From positions 7,442,676 to 7,506,675 of the forward strand of contig CM030933.1 of assembly GCA_018136815.1 (NCBI GenBank): a stretch of DNA of 64,000 nt, in the 5' to 3' direction. The notes beneath the pieces are model-generated. The model made no database searches and had not been told where the DNA came from. It saw only the letters and a list, made by a program, of their open reading frames with translations. The stretch is from Isochrysis galbana. Lineage: Eukaryota; Haptophyta; Isochrysidales; Isochrysidaceae. Position numbers and translations under genes: made by a program. Of this stretch, positions 23,835 through 33,650 are shown in pieces; the stretch's first letter is position 1; each line of letters opens with the position of its first letter.

Positions 23835-23899
23835 ATTACACAAACGTGGTACCCCTGCCGAGAGACCACTTCAATCTCTACACTTGCTAGCCCGGTCGG

Positions 23900-24672
23900 T
23901 AGCCCGGTCATTCACTATGGGGCTATGGGGCTATGGGGGTGCGGAGGGCACCAGCTGCAATGGGTACATAAAGGGCTAAATAAGCTCCCTATAGTAAAAA
24001 AATTTTTCTTAAAAATTCCCGCTACATGTGCGGCGTGAGGCAGTGTGCTAGTGAACCTCCCTACGACCCAACCCTAACCCCTGTCAACCCCCTTCCCCTT
24101 CCCCAGTTCCCTCTTTAGCGGAGTAGCGGAGAAGCTGTGTCGCGGGTAGAGGGTACACTTCCCCCACGTCATCACCTTTTCATCCGTCGCCGACGATCTC
24201 ACCATCAAAACTGTCCTCGCCGACGCCGCCGTGCGCGACCACGACCTCGCCAAGGCAGACGTGCCCAATGCCTACATGAACGGCGCCCGCCAAGAACGTC
24301 CTCTCACCTACCTCGCCCTCCCGACCACTCTCGCCCATCTCACCGACGACGACGGCTCCCCGCTCTGCGTCGAGTGCGCGAGCTCCCTTTGGGGGGGTCG
24401 TCCTGGCGCGGTCGCTTCGGCGACAGCGGCGTGTCGTTCATGGCTTCGTCCATCTCGGCGAGGGCGGCGGCAGCGAGGGAGGGCGACAGCGCGCGCTCCA
24501 TGACCCTATCCGTTTACTGATAGTTCGCGATGCATACGGCTAAATGCGTGGAACCTTCGGGGGCTAATAATAAGCTCCCTATAGTAGCCCGGTCACTCAT
24601 CAGGGGGGTGCGGAGGGCACCATCGGTAATGGGCAAACGAGGACCTAAATAAGCTTCCTATAGGTTCTGGTA
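23900..24672 (+). repeat. Pair of diverged direct repeats of about 90 bp
   Basis: 'tagcccggtca' ... 'gggggtgcggagggcacca' ... 'aatggg' ... 'ctaaataagct.cctata' occurs at about 23911-23997 and again at about 24583-24663. The Copia reverse-transcriptase scrap lies between the two. They could be remains of terminal repeats of a small element, or a local duplication. Confidence 0.5.
24163..24395 (+). mobile_element. Copia-type fossil, reverse transcriptase scrap
   Basis: Nearly identical (a handful of differences in about 230 bases) to 12931-13163. It is preceded by the LTR start TGTCGCGGGTAGAGGG (24138). It is followed, on the minus strand, by a short MERALSPSLAAAALAEM reading start (24504), whose flanking palindrome CTATC.GTTTACTGATAG recurs at 41084-41101. 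A rearranged, broken scrap. Confidence 0.7.
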
Positions 24673-25605
24673 TGAGAGATCAGCAAAAAAATCCGGGGTC
24701 CTCCGGCAAAATTTTCGAAAAATACTCAATTTCAGGCCTCTGACGGCCGCGCGGAAATATATTTCGGGCCCCTTCCGGCATAATGTTATCGATTGCCTTC
24801 AAGCGCGCCTCTCGCAGCTCGCAGCGCATTCCGAAGGCATGGTCATCACCAACAAACACGGTCGATACCGATACAGCTTGGTTCTGTACGCACCACGCAC
24901 CGCAATACCTTCAAGAATTTTTTTTCCTTCACCACAACGCGCAACATTGTCCTTGGAGGCGCGTCAAATGGGCAATGGTGCTGGCTCACTCCCGATGCGA
25001 CCTACGACCTACGACGCGGACAAGTACACGCTGTGTGAGAGCCGATACCTCGAGGCCTCCAACTTGGAGCTCTATCTACGCGCAGCTGGCGAGGGCAACG
25101 CAGGCGACAAGGTAGGCAACAAAGGAGGCGAGGGGCAAAGCAGGCGAACGAACGTAGGATGCAGCAAGATTCTCCGACGGTGACTAGCCTACAAGCAGGG
25201 GGCATGGAAATAGAAACATAGCAAACGCCTTCTAAAACAAAAAGGTCGATCGCGGATGCGACAAAACAAAGTTACGGCTAGCCGGTGGTGCGCCTTCGCA
25301 GCTCGTTCCCAAAGAGGAAACGAGCCTACGAGCCTCGCTCCGACAAGATTGGGCCTGTGAATGTTTCATCTTCAACCGAAACTCATACTGAGCCAATACC
25401 GGTGGGGCACTCCGTAAAGAGGACAGTACTTACAGCACACAACACATCACACATCACACACTGCACGAAAACAAACCACCCCCGCACGAAAAGAAAACCT
25501 TAAACACATCACGATAATATAGCTCTTGAAGTATCTAACCAAGCTTTAGGTAACGAGAGAGTGCATCGCCAGCGGGAGCCCACCGCAGCGCACTGGGTGG
25601 TGCCG
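24673..25605. other. No assignable gene
   Basis: Around 24790-25120 two overlapping frames look mildly coding (DADKYTLCESRYLEASNLEL), but they match nothing I recognise and lie among repeats. The stretch 25200-25600 is the 5' flank of the Siw14-like gene. Confidence 0.35.
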
Positions 25606-26262
25606 ATGGCGTCCACCATCGAGCCCCCGCTCAATTTCGGGCTGGTCTGTCCTGGAGTGTTCCGCTCTGGCTGTCCCGGACGGCACAATCTCGCCTTCCT
25701 CGAGCGGCTCGGCCTACGCACTCTCGTGCGTCTCATCGATTGCACGTACCCTTCTGCTGTGCAGCAATGGGTGGATGAGAATGACGTGCGTGTCATCTCA
25801 TGCTGCATGACACCGAATCAAGAGCCATTCGTCGGCCTTGAGTCGACAGCGCTCCTGGCTGCGCTGGCTGTCATCCAGCAACCTGATCTGCGCCCTCTCT
25901 TGATACACTGCATCCGAGGGCAGCAGACCACTGGTGTGCTTGTTGGGTGTTTAAGACGACGGCAGCGTTGGTCTCTGACCGCCACTTTTGAAGAGTACAG
26001 ACGATATGCTGGCCCAACCGCGTCCATGCTAGATCTTCAAATGATCGAGCTTTTGGACACTTCCACCCAGACACAGCCATTGGGCACACAAATGCCAGCG
26101 CGATTGCATGGGATGTCCTCCGTGTCCTCCTCCCAAGTTCATTCAACGGTCGATGCAGCAGCTGGAAAATTGCCTCCGGGCTACGAGGATTCATCAGGTG
26201 GGGTAGTCGAGATTGAGCGTGTTGCACGAGACCCAGGAGGATCTCCTGGAACGATGCTGTGA
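25606..26262 (+). CDS. Siw14/PFA-DSP-type atypical dual-specificity phosphatase, catalytic arginine missing
   Basis: The family (yeast Siw14/Oca1, plant PFA-DSP) removes the 5-beta-phosphate of inositol pyrophosphates. The core fits closely: PPLNFGLVCPGVFRSGCPGR, FLERLGLRTLVRLI, NQEPFVGLE, LLIHCIRGQQTTG, GCLRRRQRWSLTATFEEYRR and YAGPTASMLDLQMIELLD. The P-loop should read HCNKGKHRTG. Here the cysteine is present but the arginine of C-x5-R is threonine (CIRGQQT), so the protein is probably inactive as a phosphatase, like the yeast Oca2/Oca4 pseudo-phosphatases. I start at the second ATG (MASTIEPPL); an in-frame ATG at 25561 adds 15 residues. The C-terminal 70 residues are not part of the domain. 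No intron is seen. Confidence 0.85.
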   Translation: MASTIEPPLNFGLVCPGVFRSGCPGRHNLAFLERLGLRTLVRLIDCTYPSAVQQWVDENDVRVISCCMTPNQEPFVGLESTALLAALAVIQQPDLRPLLIHCIRGQQTTGVLVGCLRRRQRWSLTATFEEYRRYAGPTASMLDLQMIELLDTSTQTQPLGTQMPARLHGMSSVSSSQVHSTVDAAAGKLPPGYEDSSGGVVEIERVARDPGGSPGTML

Positions 26263-28058
26263 GAAGCGAGATTACTACATTTGCGTTTGATGATTGGCCT
26301 CTACACTACACACCACCACACTCACCCTTGCTCCAGCTGAAGACGTGTGACCATGAGCATCAACATGAGGTGAGGATGTAACCAGGTTATTGCTCGCAGC
26401 AGGGATGATTAGCTGGGTCTGCCTGCGCTTGAACGGAAGTCTCTTGAGAAACCTGAAGAGGAGGCAGTCACAGGGGCCACCAAGGCTCGCGAGGGAGCGG
26501 GGATGAAGATTGCACGACTCAATCTTGCACAAGAGGATGCAGTCATAGGGGCCACCAGGGCTCGCGAGGGAGCAGGGATGAAGATTGCTCGACTCAATAT
26601 TGCTCCACGCAATGCGCCACGGATCGAGCGCTCAACCACACCTTGTCTTTGCACGAGAGGAAGCGATTAAAGCACGTACGGATGGCACCCCCTTCCAATT
26701 CCCCGTTCCTTCGCTATTGCATGTCGCAGTTTCTCTCTGATGCTCTTGGTGAGTCCCTTTGCTCCCCGTTCCTCCATAGTTTCCCCTTTAGCTATACACT
26801 CTCCACAGACATCGACTCCCTCTCATTCTGTTTTGCTCTCATCTATTACTCATCGGATCTCCCTCGCCTGTGTCGTGTCCGTGGGGTCACATTTCCAGTT
26901 TGCGGTGGCCACCCCTCTTCCTGATGCCCGAGAGTGGGCATGATGGATGATGTCTAGAGCAATCGCATTGGGCTCCGTGCAAGTGAAGGAGCTAGCACTG
27001 CCCAATGAAGACAATGTTGAACTGCCGAGAGTGAGGTGTCTCATCTCGATGACCTCTTATATCGTCTTCACTTCAATGCCTTTGGTGGCCTTGAGATCGC
27101 ATGGTCTCGGACCTCGGATTTCTTAGTTTGAACACTCGTGTTTCCTGGCAGCGGAGCTACCCATTAGTACCCGCGTTTCTTCCTTCCTTTCCGCCGACGC
27201 GTGGACGCTTTCCGTCGAAGGTGACCCCTTCGCCACTCTCTTTCGTCTAAGATTCATACTCGGTTCATAAGAGCGGCTGCCGACATTAGACGGCGCGATA
27301 CCTTTTTCTCTCTCTCTCGCCCGTGAAGCTCGTCGTTGAGATTGCCGCCGTTTTGCCTCTTTCCGTTCATTATCTGTTGGTGGCGTGTTGTGACGAGATT
27401 TTGAGTGATGTGCATTTTCTCCAGGTTTTGTCCAACCGTCATGGGGGTGAGGCGCTGCCTTTTGTCAGTGGCGCGTCTCTCTCTGCTCCTTCCCTCTTCC
27501 CTCTTCCCCCTCTCTTCCCTCCGGCGCGGGCCCATGGCGCGCGCCTGCGACCCACCTTCTGGTCCCCAGGAGGCCTGCAGGGGCCTGGGAGCTCAGCTTA
27601 GGGGGCAAGTGAGGCTGGGGCTTGGCCCTGGCCCCTCCCCCTCCTGCGTGCCTCTCTCGCTGACCCTCCGCGCACCCGAAAGCGGTCGACTGCAGCTGGC
27701 TGGGGGCTCTTGATTAGGGGGGTCCAAGGTGGAGGAGGGGCTGATCAGAGAGATGGCCCGGCCAGCGTGGGCTAGGACGCGCGTTCTATGCCCAGCTCTC
27801 AGGGAGCAGAGTCTGGGCTGATGAGGTGAGTCCCCCCTGCCTGTCAAGTGGCGGCGCTGGGGGGTGGGTGGTTCTCGCCCCCCACGAGGAGGGTCGAGAG
27901 AGTGGGGGGGGGGGGCACAAGGCCCCCCTCCATGGCGACTAATCATAAGATTAGTTGCCACGCAAGCCTTTTAATTTCAAGTTTCAAGTTCTTTCCACGC
28001 ACGCACGCGCGGCTCTGCACAAATCGGTAGGGGGTAGACTAGACTAACCTGATCGCAT
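26263..28058. other. Intergenic with repeats
   Basis: Apart from the 75-bp duplication at 26465-26614, the main content is a GC-rich repeat at about 27520-27955. It ends in the perfect hairpin ACTAATC-ATAA-GATTAGT (27938-27955), probably a distant member of the family at 39968-40205 and 57150-57500. No gene supported. Confidence 0.45.
26465..26614 (+). repeat. 75-bp in-frame tandem duplication
   Basis: Two units of 75 bases (25 codons) start at 26465 and 26540. The plus frame from about 26412 is open and reads GATKAREGAGMKIARLN then GATRAREGAGMKIARLN. The unit length divisible by three and the mostly silent or conservative differences suggest it is, or was, part of a coding exon; no family recognised. 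Confidence 0.6.
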
Positions 28059-30905
28059 CTAAACAACATGGGAGTACGGACTCTTTTTCCACAAAGCAGC
28101 CGCGGCTCCACCTGCGCTTTGAGGCCGCGGATGGCGCCGTGTGGTGGTAGCCGCTGACCACCTTTGGCCACAAGGTTGCCGAATGAGTGCGAGCGAAGAG
28201 GATTGATCAGAGATGGAAATATCAGGGGGTTCCGAAGAATCAGATATTAAGCACTGTGATCGAGCTCGTGGTGCGGTGTGAGGCCGTCGTGAAATCGCTG
28301 GACTGCCTGGGCAAGACGAGTGAATGAAGTGTTGCGGGGTCAGCATCATACCAACACCGCCGTATCGGTGAAAATCGGCTCGCGTTTTTCTGCCAGGTCG
28401 CGCATCAAGTGCAAGCGCAGACGCTAGACGTGCGTTGAATCGCTCTTCTGCACCCATACCGTGGCCAAGTCGCACATTCAAGTCGTTGTTGGCAGCGGAG
28501 GTGTCTTGCGTCAACCCTGCCCGCTCGCGCGGTGGTGTACTATGTGAGAGCGGGGGCGGCATCTCTCCATTCGGAAGGCTGGCGCCGGCAGTGCCTAGGG
28601 TTGGCTGCGCGCCCAAACCCACACTTTGCAACTTTGCCATGGGCGCCCCACTACCTGGACGAGATACTTTGCTATGCCGCACGGCAGAGCGCGAATGAGA
28701 CAACACGGAGATGCACGATGCACCCGCATGGCGAGGGCGTATGTGACATTCGGCGTCAGGAGTCCTGTTCTCGTTATCGTTGCCTGGATCGTTAGTGCAG
28801 GTCAGATGGCCATGTCGAGTAGAGGTGGTCACAATGCTTGCTTCATCACCGTAGGCAACGTCAACATAAGTCAGATAGCAGTCCTCGCACACTTCAGCTT
28901 CCCTGCCTAGAAATCTTCCCAGGGTTCTTTTCCGTTCAAAGTCTTCCTCAGTCATTTCTGGGATCAGCTTTCGCAACAATGGGGGGATCGCGGCCGATTT
29001 TGACTCCACCACGTCTTCGCTTGCCCCTACATTTCCATCGACGCTCCCCTTTTTGCTACTTTGACTTGACAAGGTGTGAGACAATCCTTTGCTTGCAGCT
29101 TTGAGCGGACCACAAGCGACAATGAGTGAGAACGGTAGATTGGCCGGCGAAGACCGGGTGCGCCTTTCGCATGATGGGCAAGTAAAGAGGGGGTTGGATG
29201 CTTCGTTTGCAGTGGACGGAGGGCGATATACTGGGCCCATATTCAACGGTCCCATGAGGATGGCACGATGGTGCTCTCCGGCGCTGATTGGGCGGTATTC
29301 ATTCAGTCTACTTTTTACAAGGCGCATGGGGTTGGCCGCCACGCGTACGCAGTGAGGAGCACTCTGCGGCCGTGCCCCAAGACTGCTCTGAACCTTTTTC
29401 GGCCTCAACGCGCTCTCCAGCTCCAGTTTAAAACCACCGCACCAATTGTTCTCCGACCTAGACCTTGGTACATTTGTAGCTCTGACAGCTGCATCACTTT
29501 GCGGAGCGCTCACAGCCCCATCGTCATTATGAGATGTAGCCCCATCGGCTTCATCTGCTGGCGCCACTCCACTCTCGGCATCTACAATGCTGTTTTGCTT
29601 TGAACGCTGATTACATCCACTGCATTTTTTGGCATGGTATGCCTTCAACCGAAGTTCCCTACTTCTTCGACGCGCCTGTTGACCGCGCCACAATGCCTGG
29701 ATCCGTGCAATCTCGTGGACACGGTAGTCTGCTGATTCCACGTCCATGCGGACAGCGGATGATGTCCTACCAAGGACTTGCGTGAACTGAGAGTCGTCGC
29801 CATCGTACAAAATGTTTGAGGCACCGACGTGCTTAGGTAGTGTCGCCTCGGTCCGCCCTTCGCGCTGTGGAGTGGCGTGATGCCTCGGATCTATAAGTGC
29901 CACTAAGGTAGGAGCCGACGGTGCCGGCTCGTATCGCATGGATGCGCAGAACAGAAAATGGAGCTTGTTGGCGGTATCAAGTTTGAAGAACAGGAGCAGT
30001 CTTCGGAGGCGCACCCTCTTTGATGACGCATAGGCGGTGTGCAATGCAACCTTCTCAGCTATCTCTATGAGCTGCTTCTGCAATGCTAATGATTTGATGG
30101 GAGCAGATAGTGCGTCGATTTCACTGCCCTCGAGTGTTAGCAGCCGATTGGATCTGGCCACCTTCCTGTCATTGGCGCGATTCGCTGGAAGCATAGCATG
30201 TGAACTGACGCGTTGTTCCATCACAGTGACTCCAGGGCTCCAAGCCACTGACAGCATGTGATTCCGTTCTGACATAGGTATGATGAACTGCTGGAGAATG
30301 GAGCCATGTTCTTTGGGCCGTCTGTTGAGAAAATCCAGCAGATCGCCGAATGTGATGTGCTCCACGACTGTGGAGTCCTCAACATTTGCGTTTGAATTGC
30401 TTTCAGATTTCCGTCGAAATCGCCCACTCTTGGAAGTGGAGCTGGTGTACACGTAGATTGCAGCAGTCTCTCCAGGATCGCGCGCTCGAGCACCAGCAAC
30501 CGAGACAAAAGTCGCGTGAATGTTGCGATTGGTCAGATTGACTCTCCGCTTCCGCTTCAGCTCTCCATCAACAACACTGGTGAAGTACCAGTGTGATGGC
30601 CGGCCATGTCTGAAGACTATTGTGTGAGGCAAGCGAAAGGACGGGCAAGGTTTTCCTGTCCGCCGGTCGCGCGCCCACATATAGTCAAAAACCTGCGGCG
30701 CGCATCCATCCTGATCGGCGGGCTCTCCCAGCTCATAGCTCTTGGGATCACCATCGACACATTGCTCCAACAGGACCGACAGCACCTCTGACGAGGCCTT
30801 CTTGACGCGCACGCCAGCGCGGCAGAGCCCGTCATTCTGGAACAGCTCGTCCCGCCTAGAGAGCCCGACCCTGGCCACTTGGCTCTCTCTGTGTCTGCGG
30901 GCCAT
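28059..30905 (-). CDS. Large IQ-motif protein with RPxSA repeats, possibly ciliary
   Basis: 948 residues in one exon from the ATG at 30905; the frame is open 63 residues further upstream, but that stretch looks like leader. The N-terminal 300 residues form a folded-looking domain (VFDYMWARDRRTGKPCPSF, FRHGRPSHWYFTSVVDGELK). It resembles uncharacterised protist proteins I cannot name. An IQ motif (ARIQALWRGQQARRRSR, about residue 430) should bind calmodulin or a light chain. CPSCERR and CEDCYLTYVD form a possible zinc-binding pair. The C-terminal half is disordered, with repeated R-P-x-[ST]-A motifs (RPQSAPH, RPHTAPRARS, RPQSAGG), a style common in flagellar-associated proteins. It is head to head with an outer-dynein-arm docking gene, which supports a ciliary role (inference). 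Confidence 0.75.
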   Translation of the reverse strand: MARRHRESQVARVGLSRRDELFQNDGLCRAGVRVKKASSEVLSVLLEQCVDGDPKSYELGEPADQDGCAPQVFDYMWARDRRTGKPCPSFRLPHTIVFRHGRPSHWYFTSVVDGELKRKRRVNLTNRNIHATFVSVAGARARDPGETAAIYVYTSSTSKSGRFRRKSESNSNANVEDSTVVEHITFGDLLDFLNRRPKEHGSILQQFIIPMSERNHMLSVAWSPGVTVMEQRVSSHAMLPANRANDRKVARSNRLLTLEGSEIDALSAPIKSLALQKQLIEIAEKVALHTAYASSKRVRLRRLLLFFKLDTANKLHFLFCASMRYEPAPSAPTLVALIDPRHHATPQREGRTEATLPKHVGASNILYDGDDSQFTQVLGRTSSAVRMDVESADYRVHEIARIQALWRGQQARRRSRELRLKAYHAKKCSGCNQRSKQNSIVDAESGVAPADEADGATSHNDDGAVSAPQSDAAVRATNVPRSRSENNWCGGFKLELESALRPKKVQSSLGARPQSAPHCVRVAANPMRLVKSRLNEYRPISAGEHHRAILMGPLNMGPVYRPPSTANEASNPLFTCPSCERRTRSSPANLPFSLIVACGPLKAASKGLSHTLSSQSSKKGSVDGNVGASEDVVESKSAAIPPLLRKLIPEMTEEDFERKRTLGRFLGREAEVCEDCYLTYVDVAYGDEASIVTTSTRHGHLTCTNDPGNDNENRTPDAECHIRPRHAGASCISVLSHSRSAVRHSKVSRPGSGAPMAKLQSVGLGAQPTLGTAGASLPNGEMPPPLSHSTPPRERAGLTQDTSAANNDLNVRLGHGMGAEERFNARLASALALDARPGRKTRADFHRYGGVGMMLTPQHFIHSSCPGSPAISRRPHTAPRARSQCLISDSSEPPDISISDQSSSLALIRQPCGQRWSAATTTRRHPRPQSAGGAAAALWKKSPYSHVV

Positions 30906-31355
30906 GCGCCACAGAGCGAGCAGCGGGAAGAGGAGAGGGAGGCGCAGGAGAGGGGAGCGCGGGATGCGGCTGAAGTGCGCGATCCGTTTCACGTATGTGG
31001 CGAAGAGGATAGGCTTACTTATTTTTGGATCTGTGCCACCATACACTTCCCATTTGAAAGAGATGCACGGCGGCGGGGTCGGGGGGGTGTACACTTTACT
31101 CTTTACTCGAGTAGACGGCCCCTCATATCTAAAAATGGATTTTTGGTGCTGGCGTTACGGATGGGGGGGCATATGGGAGCTGAATGTTTGAATGTTTGAC
31201 CATATGGACGGGAAATAGACATCGAACAGACAAGAAGAGAGCCGTTCACACTTGCTCGCCCGCGCTCAATCCAGCGCTCCCCCCCCCCCCCCCCCCCAAC
31301 CCCCCAACCCCTTTTGGGCTCTCTGTGCGCGCTCGCAACGCTGCTGCGCAAAGCC
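30906..31355. promoter_or_regulatory. Divergent promoter region between IQ-protein and ODAD1-like genes
   Basis: 450 bases between two start codons on opposite strands. It contains a C run at 31281-31297 and a GA-rich block near 30935. No individual site can be named. Confidence 0.45.
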
Positions 31356-33650
31356 ATGGAGATGGAGTCGTTTGGCTTCCTTGGGCGGCCCGACAGCCCG
31401 ACACAGAGCGCGGGCGGCCAGGTTGAGCGGCAAAGCCAGCCCGCTGTACATAGGTGCGAATAGCCAGCCCACGCGCGCGCGCTGACGGTTTGGTCGATTC
31501 CCCTCCCCCCCCAAACCCCTTGGAGCAGGACCACGATCGAGAAGTTGCGAGCGAACAATGCACATCTCATGGAGGAACTGAGAGCGGAGCAGCGCAAGCA
31601 GAGGCTGATTGAGGCTAGGGCAGCGCAATCAGAGATCTCCAGGCTACATGATCTATGTGACACATACACACGATCGACGTTGGCAGAGAAACGCCGCATG
31701 CAGGTACACTCAATAATAAGGGACGAGTGAAGATAGGCACTCACGGGTGCTCAGGGGCGGCAAGTATGATGGTCGAGCAGGCCCGCTACTCCCTGAAGTC
31801 CGCGACCAACACCTGCCATATGAATCCCACTCTGGGTTGAAATCAGGAACTGGACAAGCAGATCACCATCTTGCATCAAAACATCGAGGATAGAAGGCGA
31901 AAGATGGGAGGTGAGCGCAGGCAGCACACATGTGAATGCGCGCATGGCTGTGCATTCCACGTCGTACTTTGCACATGAGTATCCCAACAGATAGAGCCGT
32001 TTGTGGTCCTACTGAAGGCGTTTGACCGTTCCTCTGTCTACAATCTATACTTAGGAATCAATGCATCCAAGGCAGACAACCAGGCACTCGCACGGCAGAT
32101 AGATCTACTTGAAACTAGACTGCAGCAATCACAGAAGCGCCTGAGCTCCAAGATGGTGAAGAATAAGGAGCTACGTGCAATGATAACGCAGTTGCGCCGC
32201 GAACGAATTGAAAAGGACCAGCTGTATGCCGAAACAGAGGCAAGATTAAAGGAAAGGAAAGAAGAGCTAGCTAGGATCACGCAACGTTCTATGGATGCAT
32301 ACGAGAAGCGTGATGCAGCACATGCTGAGCTCCGTGCCCTGCGATCGCAAATGCAAATGGAGCAGACAGACTTTGACGTAGAGTGGCAAGAGCTTGGGCA
32401 AATGGTTGAGCGAGATAAATTGATGAAGGACTTCATGCACAAGGAGAGAGCGAGACTTGGAATAAGGGATCGCATTGAATCTCCAGAGAGCATGCGGAGA
32501 AAGGTTTGAGAGCGCGCATCTCCCTCACAGTGCTTCACCTCTTGAGTGTCTCGCCTGTTCTCAGTGCCATCCCCGGCTTACAACATGACGGATGGCCCTT
32601 TCGTTCGGCACAGAAATCGGGCTCGAGTAGCGTCAAGGACTCTGTGTCAAAGACACCAGTCGGCTCATATGAGGATGCGTTCAACGAGATCATTGATGCG
32701 ACAGGGATCACGGAACTCACAGAGCTCGTGTCAGGCTTCATCGACTTAGAGGATACCAATTTTGACATTTTCAATAACGTAAATGCTCTCAGTGCAGAAT
32801 GTGACAGGATGGAAAAGCACGTGGTAGAGATCAAGGGAGAGGTGGAGAAGCTCAAGGGGAATGGAATGAATGCTGACAATCAGAGGAAGAAGATGCTGAA
32901 GGAGCTTGAAGATAGGCTAAGAGCTGTAGAGACGGAGGTGGAGCTGTACGAGAGGAAGTGCGAGGCGGCAACGAAAACGGTATGTTTGCTCATCAAGCGT
33001 TTGGATGCCTTGCGATGTGCAGCCCTGCGGCCTAAGCATGTATCGCTATCACAATGTCTGGTCGACCAAGCCTTCGCCATCGAGTTACGGGGTGCGAATC
33101 GCTTCTCGCTTCCGCTATCCTTGGACTCCCCCCACCCCGCCTCTCGCTGCGCACGCCCACATCCTACCTCAATCCGACGCGGCTGATACTCCAGGTGAAC
33201 GCACTTAAGGCGGGAATAATGTTGATCTTTACGCGAATTGGATGTGCAACTCCCTCGAATCTCGAGCTCCTCGGCACGGATGGTGTAACCGAGTCAAATA
33301 TGTCCCAATATCTGGGCATCATAGAGCAGCGCACCAATGAGATGCTTCAGCTATATGCATCTGCTCACGCGACGGCACGTGAAAGCGGAGGGGTAGACGC
33401 TAATGGCAACCCACTTCCAAGTGTCACGAGCATCTTCGGTCAAGGACCTCAGGAGAAGATGAGCGGGCAACGCTTCATGATTCAACCTCCCTCCGTTGCC
33501 TCTGGCATCGCCGAATCTGAGGAGGATGACGACGACGCCGAGGTCAAGCCCTTCAACCGCGAGGAATTGCTGGCTCGTGCTATGCGGGGTGTAGCAAAAC
33601 GTGTTGGGGGGAAAGATGTCAAGAAATACCGGGCCAAGATCAATAGTTGA
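31356..33650 (+). CDS. ODAD1: Outer dynein arm docking complex subunit (ODAD1/CCDC114, DC2 type)
   Basis: Anchors outer dynein arms to the ciliary doublet. Six exons: 31356-31453, 31529-31703, 31847-31910, 32055-32503, 32614-32979 and 33195-33650. The sum is 1608 bases in phase, 535 residues. The protein is almost wholly coiled coil. Family signatures: RRRKMG spliced to GINASKADNQALARQI; FDVEWQELGQMVERDKLMK; SYEDAFNEI and ITELTELVSGFIDLED; NADNQRKKMLKELE; and ALKAGIMLIFTRIGC near the C-terminus. The acidic-basic tail ends in KYRAKINS. CCDC63/CCDC151 are relatives, but the ELVSGFIDLED block fits DC2 best. The first exon was chosen because its phase-2 donor and the next acceptor join exactly (H-R-T-T-I-E-K). 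Confidence 0.9.

Larger units (their letters stand above)
23048..23890 (+). mobile_element. Copia-type fossil fragment, split by three small inserted elements
   Basis: Matches, on the opposite strand, the integrase-side part of the Copia copy at 36500-36290: 'ccttagtgctgtggtccgta' near 23082, 'ggctagggatgctag' near 23385 and 'ccgagagaccacttcaatct' near 23860 are shared. The 36-kb copy lacks the three insertions, so it serves as the empty-site reference. The fragment starts about 40 bases upstream of the DYNC2I2 start codon. Broken. Confidence 0.75.

Noticed and set aside
24064-24080. Telomere-like 'accctaacccc'
   Set aside because: A single partial unit, not a tandem; chance in a C-rich region.
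31103-31744. Minus-strand 213-residue frame overlapping the ODAD1-like first exons
   Set aside because: Lies antisense to well-supported exons and has no family features.
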